NCBI GenBank assembly: GCA_015478945.1
Contig: JABUQX010007539.1
Location: 10,001-30,000, forward strand
Length of the DNA stretch: 20,000 bases
Direction: 5' to 3'
Source: Trachelipus rathkii
Lineage: Eukaryota; Arthropoda; Malacostraca; Isopoda; Trachelipodidae
Below the pieces are notes generated by a model that was not told the DNA's origin, ran no database searches, and worked only from the letters and a program-made list of their open reading frames with translations. The translations under genes and the position numbers were made by a program. Of this stretch, positions 1-9,489 are shown piece after piece; the stretch's first letter is position 1, and each line of letters starts with the position of its first letter.

Positions 1-22
1 TATATATATATATATATATATA

Positions 23-56
<34 letters not shown>
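1..56. repeat. (TA)n microsatellite
   Basis: Almost pure TA dinucleotide with small phase slips, cut by the left edge of the window. It is the first of about eight TA blocks here. Confidence 0.97.
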
Positions 57-248
57 CGGTATATCATTATTGATTATTTTTAAAATTAGTATAATTTTAT
101 ACGATGATTGTTTTTTTATTATTGATTATTATTAATTATTATTATTTTTAGTTTTATTATTTTGTTTTTATTTTATTATTATTATAATATTTATTAGTAT
201 TATTATTACTAGTTGTTATATTATTATTATATAATAACTTATTTTAAC

Positions 249-291
<43 letters not shown>

Positions 292-360
292 TTTATTATT
301 TTTATTTTGTTTTATTATTATTGTTTTATTATTATTACTGTCAACGTTATTGTTTTTGTT
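57..360. repeat. AT-rich stretch with (TTA)n tract
   Basis: Low-complexity A/T sequence. A nearly pure TTA/ATT trinucleotide run lies at about 250-292, with looser ATT-rich sequence to about 345. The open frame across it reads as poly-tyrosine and poly-phenylalanine only because of base composition. I see no gene. Confidence 0.9.
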
Positions 361-720
361 TATGGGCGGTATTGTTTTTTTTTTCGCGTAGTATCGCTGA
401 GGTCAAAAAAACTTGGACGATACACAGCCCAGTTTTTTTTTCTTTTGGGACTTGACGTGCTTTCAAGATGAAGATTCCTCCCTTTTCCCGCGCTTTCAAG
501 GAGAGGATTCCTTTCTGTTTCGCGCAGAGGATTTCCTTCAGTTTTCTCGGCTGTTCAGAGGAGGATACTTTTTCTCTGCTTTCTCTGTGGGTTCAGAGGA
601 GGTCACTTCTTCTTTCCTGCTCTGCCCGGAATAGTCCGAATTAGAAATATTGGCCAGGGTATGATACCGCTCAGTCGGGAGGGTAATGTTATCATAAGGT
701 AACTGTACAATAAATTTTTT
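361..720. other. Non-TA island with imperfect short repeats
   Basis: This stretch is richer in G, C and CpG than its surroundings. Between about 471 and 630 a motif resembling GAGGATTCCTTT recurs with starts near 473, 506, 530, 564 and 602, at uneven 24-38 base spacing. An AATAAA-like sequence follows near 709. It could be the edge (LTR or UTR) of an unrecognised retroelement or a piece of a host UTR. The short open frames on both strands do not resemble a family I know. Confidence 0.4.
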
Positions 721-1040
721 TTGATATTTACTGATGACCAAGTCGCATTGTGAATTTTCTTTATATTTTTGTTTGTTTGTGTATATCCAATTTGCTTTTT
801 TTGTTTTTGTTGGTTATATTTGTATTACTATTTATTGTTTAGTTTTCTGTTATAAGATTGTATTATTTTATTTATTATTAATTGAGAAATTAATTAAAGG
901 ACAGTTTGTGTTTTTTTTTTTTGCTTAACATTTTTTTAATAAACTTTCGAAAGTGGTTGCGTTGTGTTTTTTTCGCTCTTCAATTTCTCTGCTAAGGGCC
1001 ACACTTAATTTATTTTTTTAATTGTAGGTATTTTCATAAC
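721..1040. other. T-rich spacer, no gene seen
   Basis: AT-rich sequence with long T runs and no recognisable coding signal. A 10-base palindrome, CTTTCGAAAG, lies near 944-953. The spacer leads into the mariner-like remnant. Confidence 0.6.
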
Positions 1041-1061
1041 TGCAGAATATCCCGGAATGAA

Positions 1062-1420
1062 CACATTCTAGCGCTACTTGCTCCCGACCTTACAGCTTGC
1101 GATTATTTCTTGTGGGGCTACCTCAAGAATAAAGTGTACGAACCCCGACTTCTAACACCCAACAGCACGTCAAAACAAATATCCCCCAATTCCTCACATT
1201 GTTTGACGTGGAAGTGATAGAGAATTCAGGAGGCGCTTGCAGGAATGCATCAACCGCGATGGACAGTATTTATGTATGTATATTTTTAAACTGAACGAAG
1301 TTAACGTTGTTTTTAAATGCTATTTAATGTAGAATGAGTTGATGTCTATTAAATTTACGTAAGTGCAATACTTTCTTTATCACATCCCTTTCAAAAATGC
1401 GGGATTGACTGCCGGACGCA
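1062..1420 (+). pseudogene. Mariner/Tc1-like transposase, C-terminal remnant and 3' flank
   Basis: From 1071 the frame reads PDLTACDYFLWGYLKNKVYE, the conserved block around the last catalytic Asp of mariner-type DDE transposases (usually SPDL-x-CDYFLWGYLK). After about 48 codons the frame meets a stop at 1215-1217. A +1 frame from about 1222 continues with EFRRRLQECINRDGQYL, the usual C-terminal helix of these proteins, so one frameshift separates the two. The N-terminal DNA-binding domain and the first two catalytic Asp residues are absent. About 120 bases of 3' sequence follow, ending CGGGATTGACTGCCGGACGC at the TA array, and this may contain the 3' terminal repeat. The family call is good; the exact lineage is not resolved. 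Confidence 0.75.
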
Positions 1421-1983
<563 letters not shown>

Positions 1984-2007
1984 GGTAGATATTCCATTGG
2001 GATAGAC

Positions 2008-2432
2008 ATGGGGAAAGAAGGTAAAGACCAAACAGCTGCTAGAGGGGGTGAGCCTGGTGAATGTAAGGAGATGAGATCAAGAGGGGATGTTCTACTTTCA
2101 AGGGTGACGTAAGCAGTGGTAATGAATACGAGTTATGGAAGAAAAGAGTGAATTTGTGGTGCAAGGTGCATGGTAAGGAGTGTGAATGTTCAGCTGGTGA
2201 GCTTTTGAGGGGGCATATGAAACAAAGTGGGAAGGTTTGGGAAAGGAAGAAGGGGTGAAAAAGATTTTGAAAGAATTGGACAAGAAATATGGAAAAGAGC
2301 AAGAGAGAGATCGATATGATAGAATACTTGAGTTTTTTTTTTATATTAAGAGAAGAGTTGGAAAAACAATGCAAGAATATGTGAACTGATATGAGGTGGT
2401 TGAGAATAAGTGTAAAATTGTAGGAAAGATTG
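2008..2432 (+). pseudogene. gag: Copia gag remnant, internal region 1
   Basis: The ATG at 2008, in the context GACATGGGG, opens a frame MGKEGKDQTAARGGEPGECK that stops after about 30 codons. A shifted frame continues with the gag-like segment GNEYELWKKRVNLWC and ECECSAGEL. Relative to internal region 2, a short segment (DEKDF) after GEL is missing. A T-run at about 2333 causes a further shift. The sequence then jumps at about 2430 from gag (KIVGKI) directly into the C-terminal integrase region, so the zinc knuckle is absent. Gag would form the particle shell; this copy cannot. Confidence 0.7.
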
Positions 2433-4345
2433 TAAGAGAAATTGATAAAGAATAGAGAGGCCTAGCAAAAGTGATAGGAAGGGATGGTAAGACTGTGATA
2501 GTTAAACATGGAGGGACACTAAGGGAAGTAGATTTACATATTACAAGGTTAGTAGGAGTTCCAACGGGGAATATTCTAAATGAGGTAGATGATGGTGAGA
2601 GTGAAGACAATGAAGAACAAATGGTGATAAAAGGGATAATGAAAGTGTAGGAGAATCTGAGTATGAAGATGAATTTGTGAAATAAGGAAGAAACCCAGTC
2701 AGGAGGAACAACAGGAGGTTGTAGAGGAAGTGGAAGAAAAGTGAAGATAGGAAAGAGGTATAGATGTGTTAATAAAGTAATGAGAGTATTGATGTTAAAG
2801 TGCTTAGTAGGGCTGGTAAGGCAAGGAGTAAGAAATGGAGTGATTCCTATAATATTCAGAACGTAAGTAATGGGGAGTGAAGCTGGGTTGATTTTCGTGA
2901 TTACAAAGAAATTGAATATATAAGTGATTAATTAAGAGGAGGTATTGTTTAGGTAATTGGGATGATGAAAGAGTATTGAATGCTAAACTGAAAGAAATTG
3001 ATAATTGGGAAGCGAATGATGTCTTTAGAAAGGTTAAGGATAGGGGTAAAAGGAGTATGGCTCTGAGATGGGTGATCACTGACTGAAAAAATGAAGGAAG
3101 GAAAGGAGGTGTGTAAGGCAAGATTGGTTGCGAGGTTTTGAGGAAGAAAGTGATGAGTTAATAACTGAAAGGGCCTACTTGTTCTGGTGAGGTGTTAAGA
3201 TTATGTTCAAGTGTTATATAGAGAGAGGAATGGGAATGTAATTTGATTGATCTTAAATTGGCATATTTGTAAGGTGATATAATTAAAAGACGTGTGTATG
3301 TGATTCCTCCGAAAGAGGCAAAAGGGGAAGGGTGTATCTGGAAGTTAAACAAGACAGTATATGGTTTGAAGGATGCGGCAAGACCTTGGTATGAGAGTGA
3401 TTATAGAGTTAGGGGGTGTTCGAAGTAAGATTGAACCTGCGCTGTTTATGTGGAAGAATGGAGGTTGTTTAAAGGGAATTATGTGTACTCATGTGGATGA
3501 TTTTTCTTTTGGTGGTACTAGGAGGTTTATGAACGCTGTTATTTGTGGGATGAAAGAAAAAGTTGAAATATTGTCGGAAGATATACAAAGGTTTAAATAC
3601 ATAGTAGGTGTGAATGTCCATGAACAGAAGGATGGAATACGGTTGGAACCGAATAAATATATGGAGAGTATAAATGTGGCAGATAAGAAAGAAGTTTTTG
3701 ATGAAAGTGAAATGGAAAATAAGGAATTAACGATGCATAGATCATTAGTGGGACAGATGAATTGGTTGGGTGGACAAACGAGGCCTGATTTATGTTATAA
3801 TGTGTGATTGTAGTAACTTCTTTAAAGGGGGGAAAGGTGGAAGAAATGAGGAAACTTACAAATGTGATTAAAAGGAGTAAAGAGATTGAAATGGGAATAT
3901 GATTGAGTACATTAGAAGGCAAGATTCAAGTGGAAGTGTATACAAATGCTTCTTACGGCAAGGAAGGTTGTGTTAGTCCTCAAGTGGGGTATACTATTGC
4001 TTTGAAGGACGTAAAAGGGAATATATGATTGATTGCTTGGAAGTTGAAGTGCATGATAAGGGTAGCAAGATTTACAATTGAGGCTGAAGTGATTGCCTTC
4101 ATTGAGGGTATACAAGCAGGTATATCTTGTATCTTGAAGAATGTTGGAATGAAATTGTTGGTGCTGATAGATTGGATGTTATTGTGTATACATATAGTAG
4201 GTGCCTAAGGAAAGATATAGCATGGATCAAGTGGATGATAGGAGAGAAAAAGATTTCTAAGGTTTAATGGGTGGATATAAGACATCAGTTGACAGATGTA
4301 TTTACCAAGGACAGAGTGGATGTAAAAGGAATAAAAGATTATGTG
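2430..4345 (+). pseudogene. pol: Copia pol remnant (integrase C-terminus, RT, RNase H), internal region 1
   Basis: The sequence starts in the GPY/F-like segment after integrase (REIDKE*RGLAKVIGRDG) and runs through RT to RNase H. RT pieces include KARLVARF-stop at about 3115-3141, LIDLKLAYL-stop at 3246-3272, KLNKTVYGLKDAARPWYE at about 3343-3396 and THVDDFSFGG at 3487-3516. The two catalytic Asp codons of HVDD are at 3496-3501. The longest readable piece (3373-3807) continues to QTRPDLCYNV. RNase H follows with VYTNASYGKEG near 3936, where the family usually has Asp at the N. Several stops are at exactly the same sites as in internal region 2. Private damage includes a deletion after RPWYE. 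Confidence 0.85.
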
Positions 4346-4348
4346 GAT

Positions 4349-4372
4349 GGAAAAAAAGGAGGTGAGAGAAGA
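4349..4372 (+). promoter_or_regulatory. Polypurine tract before LTR 2
   Basis: A run of A and G (GGAAAAAAAGGAGG, then TGAGAGAAGA) lies about 12 bases upstream of LTR 2. In LTR elements such a tract primes plus-strand DNA synthesis. It matches the tract at 8921-8945, apart from one T. Confidence 0.65.
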
Positions 4373-4384
4373 TATAAGAATGAT

Positions 4385-4697
4385 CGTTTTCTCTTTCTTT
4401 TTTAATAGGGTTATTAACTGATTGTAGATTTAAAGATTATGTTTTTTTAACTGGCCCTTCAGGTCTTATTTGATTGTGTTCATATTGGGAGGGGCAATAG
4501 TGGATTGAAGAAGGGGGGCAACTGTAGCCTAATTGGACTGAGAGGAAAAACGGAATTGAAGAGGTACCAGAATCAAAAGTACCAATATCAATCAGAAGAA
4601 GGTTGTTGTAACCTGACCACTAGAGCTTCATATTTTGTTGGCGTATTAGTTAGAAAATAACTAAATCTAAACAAGAAAATTTATTTTGTGCAATACT
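4385..4697 (+). repeat. Copia LTR 2 (central, shared)
   Basis: Lies between the polypurine tract of internal region 1 and the gag start of internal region 2, so it serves as the 3' LTR of one unit and the 5' LTR of the other. The first base is C instead of T (CGTTTTCTC) and it ends GTGCAATACT. By eye it has about a dozen differences from LTR 3. Confidence 0.85.
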
Positions 4698-4712
4698 GGT
4701 AGAAATTCCATT
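4697..4712 (+). promoter_or_regulatory. Candidate primer-binding site
   Basis: TGGTAGAAATTCC follows the end of LTR 2, and a matching GGGTAGATATTCC follows LTR 1. TGGTAG agrees with the first six bases complementary to the 3' end of animal initiator Met tRNA, but the next bases do not, so the primer is uncertain. Confidence 0.3.
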
Positions 4713-4721
4713 GGGATAGAC

Positions 4722-5690
4722 ATGGGGAAAGAAGGTAAAGACCAAACAGTTGCTAGAGGGGGTGAGCGTGGTGAATGTAAGGAGATGAGATCAAGAGGGT
4801 ATGTTCTACTTTCAAGGGTGACGTAAGCAGTGGTAATGAATACGAGTTATGGAAGAAAAGAGTGAATTTGTGTTGCAAGGTGGATGGTAAGGAGTGTGAA
4901 TGTTCAGCTGGTGAGCTTTTGGATGAAAAGGATTTTGAGGGGGCATGTGATACAAAGTGGGAAGGTTTGGGAAAGGAAGAAGGGGTGAAAAAGATTTTGG
5001 AAGAATTGGACAAGAAATATGGAAAACAGCAAGAGAGAGAACGATATGATAGAATACTCGAGTTTTTTTAATATTAAGAGAAGAGTTGGAGAAACAATGC
5101 AAGAATATGTGAACTGACATGAGGTGGTTGAGAATAAGTGAAAAATTGTAGGAAAGATTGATTTGGGTGATGATATGAAATGTGTACATTTGCTAGAGAG
5201 AGCAAATGATGATAGTAACCAAAGACAGATGGTATTGGCTTATTTTGGAAAGGATGCATGGGAGTTTAAAATATTTAAGGATGCTTTGTTGAATGTATAT
5301 GAAGGTCTGAGTAAGATGAGTGTTGAGAGGAGAAGTGGATAGGTTACAAATGAAAGGCAAAAGCAAACTGAAAAAAGGGAACCTTGGTTTGATGGAAGGT
5401 GTATGAATAAGAAGGACAGATATGGTAGAGAGATGCAATGTGTGGTTTGTATGTCTTTGTATCATTTTGGTATGAATTGTCCTGAAAGATTTCAGAATAA
5501 AAGTAGGAATGAAAGAGGAGGTAATGTTGCAATAGGTACACAGATACTGATGAGGAGAGGTGTTTATGGTTTTGGAAGAAGAGGAAAATGGATGAATGAT
5601 GACATGAATGAAGGAAACAGTGTGTATCTTAATGCGGAGAACAGAGAGTGTGAAGAGGCCGAGGGAGAAGAATACAGTGAAATATGTGCA
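4722..5690 (+). pseudogene. gag: Copia gag remnant with CCHC zinc knuckle, internal region 2
   Basis: The ATG at 4722 sits in the same context as the one at 2008. After a frameshift near 4810, a 69-codon piece (4862-5071) carries ECECSAGELLDEKDFEGACD. It ends at a T-run frameshift near 5064. The next frame holds RRVGETMQEYVN and LGDDMKCVHLLERAN, typical of copia capsid regions, with stops at about 5115 and 5139. The piece from 5403 contains CVVCMSLYHFGMNC (5439-5480), a textbook CX2CX4HX4C nucleic-acid-binding knuckle. An acidic linker leads straight into the protease. At least two frameshifts and several stops make it non-functional. Confidence 0.85.
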
Positions 5691-5970
5691 ATAGTCGATA
5701 CCGGGTGTTCAAAGAATGATTGGAGAAAATTGACAAGGTAGAGTTGATAGGAAGTATGAAAGGAAAACGGTGATAGATTCAATGAAAGTTATAAATGTAA
5801 GTTATGTTTTTGGGAATACTAGTTATAAAGGTATGAAAAGACTGGATATCTCATATTGCATTAAGGGGAGATGTTTTTCGTTGAAAACGGAAGTGGTAAA
5901 TGGGGATATACCTTGGCTATTAGGATATGAATCTTTAAAGAACCTTAATGTGAATTTTAATAAGAATTAA
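5680..5970 (+). pseudogene. pol: Copia aspartic protease remnant
   Basis: ICAIVDTGCSKN contains the catalytic DTG of retroviral-type aspartic proteases (Asp codon 5697-5699), in frame with the zinc knuckle. The sequence after CSKN is disrupted. The frame stops near 5741, and the second half is read from about 5770 with GDIPWLLGYESLKNLNV, which corresponds to the conserved C-terminal block of copia proteases. The middle section (flap region) appears shortened. In a live element this enzyme would cut Gag-Pol. Here the two halves are in different frames. Confidence 0.8.
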
Positions 5971-6955
5971 ATGACGATAGGAGAACTAGATAATGTTATT
6001 GTGAAATGTAAGATGAATGAGAAAGGGAATTTGAAAATAGGTTTAAGAGAGGGCTTAAGAAAGAAAAAGGTCTTGTGGGTGAGGAACATAAGGGAGAGGT
6101 TAAGGGATGGAAAGGAAAGAAGTCAAATAATCCATAAGTTGCATTTGCAATTTGGACATCCAAGTAAAGGTAGGTTATGGGACTTAATTAAAGATGCTTA
6201 ATGGAATGAATTTGAAAGGTGTGTAGAAAAAGTGAATGATGAGTGTGATGTCTGTTTGAGATACCAGAAGATTCCAAGTAGACCTGTGGTAGGCTATCCA
6301 CTTGCGAAGGGGTTTAATGAAATGGTGGCTATGGATTTAGAGGAAATTGAAGGTCAGAGGTTTCTTGTGGTGCTTGATTTGGGGACTAAGTATTGCCAAG
6401 CAATTTGGGTGAGAAGCAAGGAGCCTAGGGAAATTGTGGAAAAAGTTAGAGAAATGAATTAGTACCGGTATATTTGGTGAGCCTGAAAGATTTTTGAGTG
6501 ATAATGGTTTGCAATTTCAAAATGAAGAAATGAAAGATTTGTGTGAAAGGTTCAGTATGACTCAATTGGTAACTGCTGCTGAAAGTCCGTAGAGTAATGG
6601 TCAATGTGAAAAAAATTGTAAGGCTATTAAAAGATTCTATGAGAAAAATGAAAGATGAGGGTGCTTGTGAGAATATATGTCTGATGTAGCCAATGGCTGC
6701 GAAGAATGGTTTATTGAACACAAAAGTTGGTATTCGCCTAATCAGTTGGTATTTGGTAAAAATGTAAGGTTGCCTAATTATACTACTAATTATACTATAC
6801 TAATGTGTGTTTTGAGAGTTGAAGGGGAAATCCTAATGAGACATCTGGAAGGCATTAAATTGAATAGATTAATACACATTCAGCTTAAAGTAGATGATAT
6901 AATAAAGTTGGCTATGAAGGACCAGATAAGGGAACATAAGAGTAGATTTGGTTGA
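5971..6955 (+). pseudogene. pol: Copia integrase remnant (HHCC and D..D35E)
   Basis: HLQFGH (6142-6159) and CDVC (6244-6255) form an HX4HX28CX2C zinc-binding domain, read in one frame across a TAA at 6199. The core follows: MVAMDLEEIEG holds the first catalytic Asp (6334-6336). After a frameshift near 6460, SDNGLQFQNEEM holds the second Asp (6500-6502), and NGQCEKN holds the Glu (6608-6610) exactly 35 residues later. The expected Trp in AAESPWSNG is a TAG at 6590-6592. SPNQLVFGKNVRLPN at about 6740 marks the end of the core. All three catalytic residues survive, although the frame does not. Insertion of the cDNA into the genome would be its role. Confidence 0.88.
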
Positions 6956-7225
6956 ACCTGGTGAGAATGTGTATTATAAGAGAAATTGATAAAGAATGGA
7001 GAGGCCCAGCAAAAGTGATAGGAAGGGATGGTAAGATAGTTAAACATGGAGGGACACTAAGGGAAGTAGATTTACATATTACAAGGTTAGCACGAGTTCC
7101 AACGGGGAATATTCTAAATGAGGTAGATGATGGTGAGAGTGAAGACAAAGAAGAACAAATGGTGATAAAAGGGATAATGAAAGTGTAGGAGAATCTGAGT
7201 ATGAAGATGAATTTGTGAAATAAGG
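6950..7225 (+). pseudogene. pol: Post-integrase GPY/F-like module and acidic linker
   Basis: The readable piece 6952-7188 carries REIDKEWRGPAKVIGRDG and REVDLHITRLARVPTG. The W-x-GP-x-x-V arrangement followed by a basic and hydrophobic strand resembles the GPY/F module at integrase C-termini. An acidic linker (DDGESEDKEEQ) follows. In another frame the linker ends at a TAA (7221-7223) also present in internal region 1 at 2683-2685. The GPY/F assignment is inference from pattern. Confidence 0.55.
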
Positions 7226-7439
7226 AAGAAACCCAGTCAGGAGGAACAACAGGAGGTTGTAGAGGAACTGAGGAAGTGGAAGAAAAGTGAAGATAGGAAA
7301 GAGGTATAGATGTGTTAATAAAGTAATGAGAGTATTGATGTGAAAGTGCTTAGTAGGGATTCGTAAGGCAAGGAGTAAGAAGTGGAGTGATTCCTATAAT
7401 ATTCAGAACGTAAAGGGGTGTAGCTGGGTTGATTTTCGT

Positions 7440-8405
7440 GATTACAAGGATATTGAATATATAAGTGATCAAGAGGAGGTATTGTTTAGGTAATTGGGAT
7501 GATGAAAGAGTATTGAATGCTGAACTGAAAGAAATTGATAATTGGGAAGAGAATGATGTCTTTAGAAAGGTTAAGGAAAGGGGTAAAAGGAGTATATCTC
7601 TGAGATGGGTGAACACTGATTGAAAAAAATGAAGGAAGGAAAGGAGGTGTGTAAGGCAAGATTGGTTGCGAGGTTTTGAGGAAGAAAGTGATGAGTTAAT
7701 AACTGAAAGGGCCTACTTGTTCTGGTGAGGTGTTAAGATTATGTTCAAGTGTTATATAGAGAGAGGAATGGGAATGTAATTTGATTGATCTTAAATTGGC
7801 ATATTTGTAAGTTGATATAATTAAAAAACGTGTGTATGTGATTCCTCCGAAAGAGGCAAAAGGGTGTATCTGGAAGTTAAACAAGACAGTATATGGTTTG
7901 AAGGATGCGGCAAGACCTTGGTACGAGAAGGTGATTGCAGCACTGGATGGTGCGGAAAGTAAGATTAAACTTGCGCTGTTTATGTGGAAGAATGGAGGTT
8001 GTTTAAAGAGAATTATGTGTACTCATGTGGATGATTTTTCATTTGGTGGTACTAAGAAGTTTATGAACGCTGTTATTTGTGGGATGAAAGAAAAAGTTGA
8101 AATATTGTCAGAAGATATACAAAGGTTTAAATACATAGGTGTGAATGTCCATGAACACAAGGATGGAATACAGTTGGAACAGAATAAATATATGGAGAGT
8201 ATAAATGTGGCAGATAAGAAAAGTTTTTGATGAAAGTGAAATGGAAAATAAGGAATTAACGATGCATAAATCATTAGTGGGACAGATGAATTGGTTGGGT
8301 AGACAAACGAGTCCTGATTTATGTTATAATGCGAGTGATTGTAGTAACTTCTTTAAAGAGGGGAAAGGTGGAAGAAATGAGGAAACTTACAAATGTGATT
8401 AAAAG
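7440..8405 (+). pseudogene. pol: Copia reverse transcriptase remnant, internal region 2
   Basis: This is the RVT_2-type RT. ELKEIDNWEENDVFRKVK (about 7520-7575) begins the domain. KARLVARF runs into a TGA at 7677-7679. LIDLKLAYL, with the first catalytic Asp at 7787-7789, runs into a TAA at 7808-7810. The longest readable piece (7832-8230) includes IPPKEAKGCIWKLNKTVYGL and THVDDFSFGG, with the paired Asp codons at 8030-8035. The box is HVDD rather than the more common YVDD. A deletion near 8218 shifts the frame before FDESEMENKELTMH and QTSPDLCYN. All catalytic Asp residues are still visible, but at least three frame breaks prevent expression. Confidence 0.9.
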
Positions 8406-8454
8406 GAGTAAAGAGATTGAAATGGGAAAATGATTGAGTACATTAGAAGACAAA

Positions 8455-8915
8455 GATTCAAGTGGAAGTGTATACAAATGCTTCTTACGGCAAGGAAGGT
8501 TGTGTTAGTCCTCAAGTGGGGTATAAAGTTGATTTGAAGGACGTAAAAGGGAACAGATGCCTGATTGCTTGGAAGTTGAAGTGCATGATAAGGGTAGCAA
8601 GATTTACAATTGAGGCTGAAGTGATTGCATTAATTGAGGGTATAAAAGCAGGTATATATCTTGAAGAATGTTGGAATGAAATTGTTGGTGATGATAGATT
8701 GGATGTTATCGTGTATACATATAGTAGGACATTAAAGAATTCAATATATTCAGTAACACAAGAGGTGAGTAAATGCCTAAGGAAAGATATAGCATGGATC
8801 AAGTGGATGATAGAAGAGAAAAAGATTTCTAAGGTTTAATGGGTGGATATAAGACATCAGTTGACAGATGTATTTACTAAGAACAGAGTGGATGTAAAAG
8901 GAATAAAAGATTATG
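8455..8915 (+). pseudogene. pol: Copia RNase H remnant, internal region 2
   Basis: VYTNASYGKEG opens the domain (AAT at 8477-8479). Copia RNases H normally have Asp here (YTDAS or YSDAS), so the first catalytic residue is changed to Asn. The Glu in TIEAEVIALIEG is kept. VYTYSRTLKNS has Tyr where YTDNKSL-type sequences have Asp. The frame ends at a TAA (8837-8839) inside what is normally KVxWVDTKHQLADxxTK; the continuation WVDIRHQLTDVFTKN lies in the same frame. The same two substitutions and the same stop occur in internal region 1. The domain would remove the RNA strand during cDNA synthesis. Confidence 0.82.
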
Positions 8916-8920
8916 AGGAT

Positions 8921-8945
8921 GGAAAAAAAGGAGGGGAGAGAAAGA
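8921..8945 (+). promoter_or_regulatory. Polypurine tract before LTR 3
   Basis: An uninterrupted purine run (GGAAAAAAAGGAGGGGAGAG, then AAAGA) lies 12 bases before LTR 3. It fits the plus-strand primer of an LTR retrotransposon and confirms the + orientation of the element. Confidence 0.7.
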
Positions 8946-8957
8946 TATAAGAATGAT

Positions 8958-9269
8958 TGTTTTCTCTTTCTTTTTTAATAGGGTTATTAACTGATTGTAG
9001 ATTTAAAAATTATCTTTTTTTAACTGGCCCTTCAGGTCTTATTTGATTGTGTTCATATTGGGAGGGGCAATAGTGGATTGAAGAAGGGGGGCAACTGTAG
9101 CCTAATTGGACTGAGAGGAAAAACGGAATTGAAGAGGTACCAGAATCAAACCTACCAATATCAATCAGAAGAAGGTTGTTGAAACCTGACCACTAGAGCT
9201 ACATATTTTGTTGACATATTAGTTTAAAAAAAACTAAATCTAGACAAGAAATTTATTTTGTGCAATACA
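8958..9269 (+). repeat. Copia LTR 3 (3' LTR)
   Basis: Begins TGTTTTCTC and ends GTGCAATACA, giving the canonical TG...CA ends. Similarity to the other LTRs stops right after CAATAC, which fixes the right border. The flank is GGAATATC. Confidence 0.87.
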
Positions 9270-9318
9270 GGAATATCATTTATAACGTTAGTATCTTTTT
9301 TTTATTTATTTAGTTAGG

Positions 9319-9320
<2 letters not shown>

Positions 9321-9396
<76 letters not shown>

Positions 9397-9404
9397 TTTA
9401 TAAA

Positions 9405-9487
<83 letters not shown>
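9321..9487. repeat. (TA)n array followed by (TG)18
   Basis: TA runs at 9321-9394 and about 9410-9450 are separated by a short AT-rich break. They are followed by a pure TG run at 9451-9487 that abuts LINE copy A. The equivalent point in copies B and C reads GAATGTGTG, so the TG run probably grew from LINE sequence. Confidence 0.93.

Positions 9488-9489
<2 letters not shown>

Noticed and set aside
213..455. Open frame rich in Tyr and Phe
   Set aside because: It comes from the (TTA)n tract and surrounding T-rich DNA; no family similarity.
471..630. Possible CRISPR-like or satellite array
   Set aside because: Units are too variable in length and sequence, there are no unique spacers of constant size, and the context is eukaryotic.
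413..741. Overlapping open frames on both strands suggesting a small host gene
   Set aside because: No recognisable domain, no splice-site pattern I could defend, and the residues follow the short DNA repeats.
2039..5541. Minus-strand open frames opposite the copia element
   Set aside because: They are shadows of the + strand gag-pol sequence: Ser/Leu/His-rich, present in both duplicated units at matching places, with no known domain.
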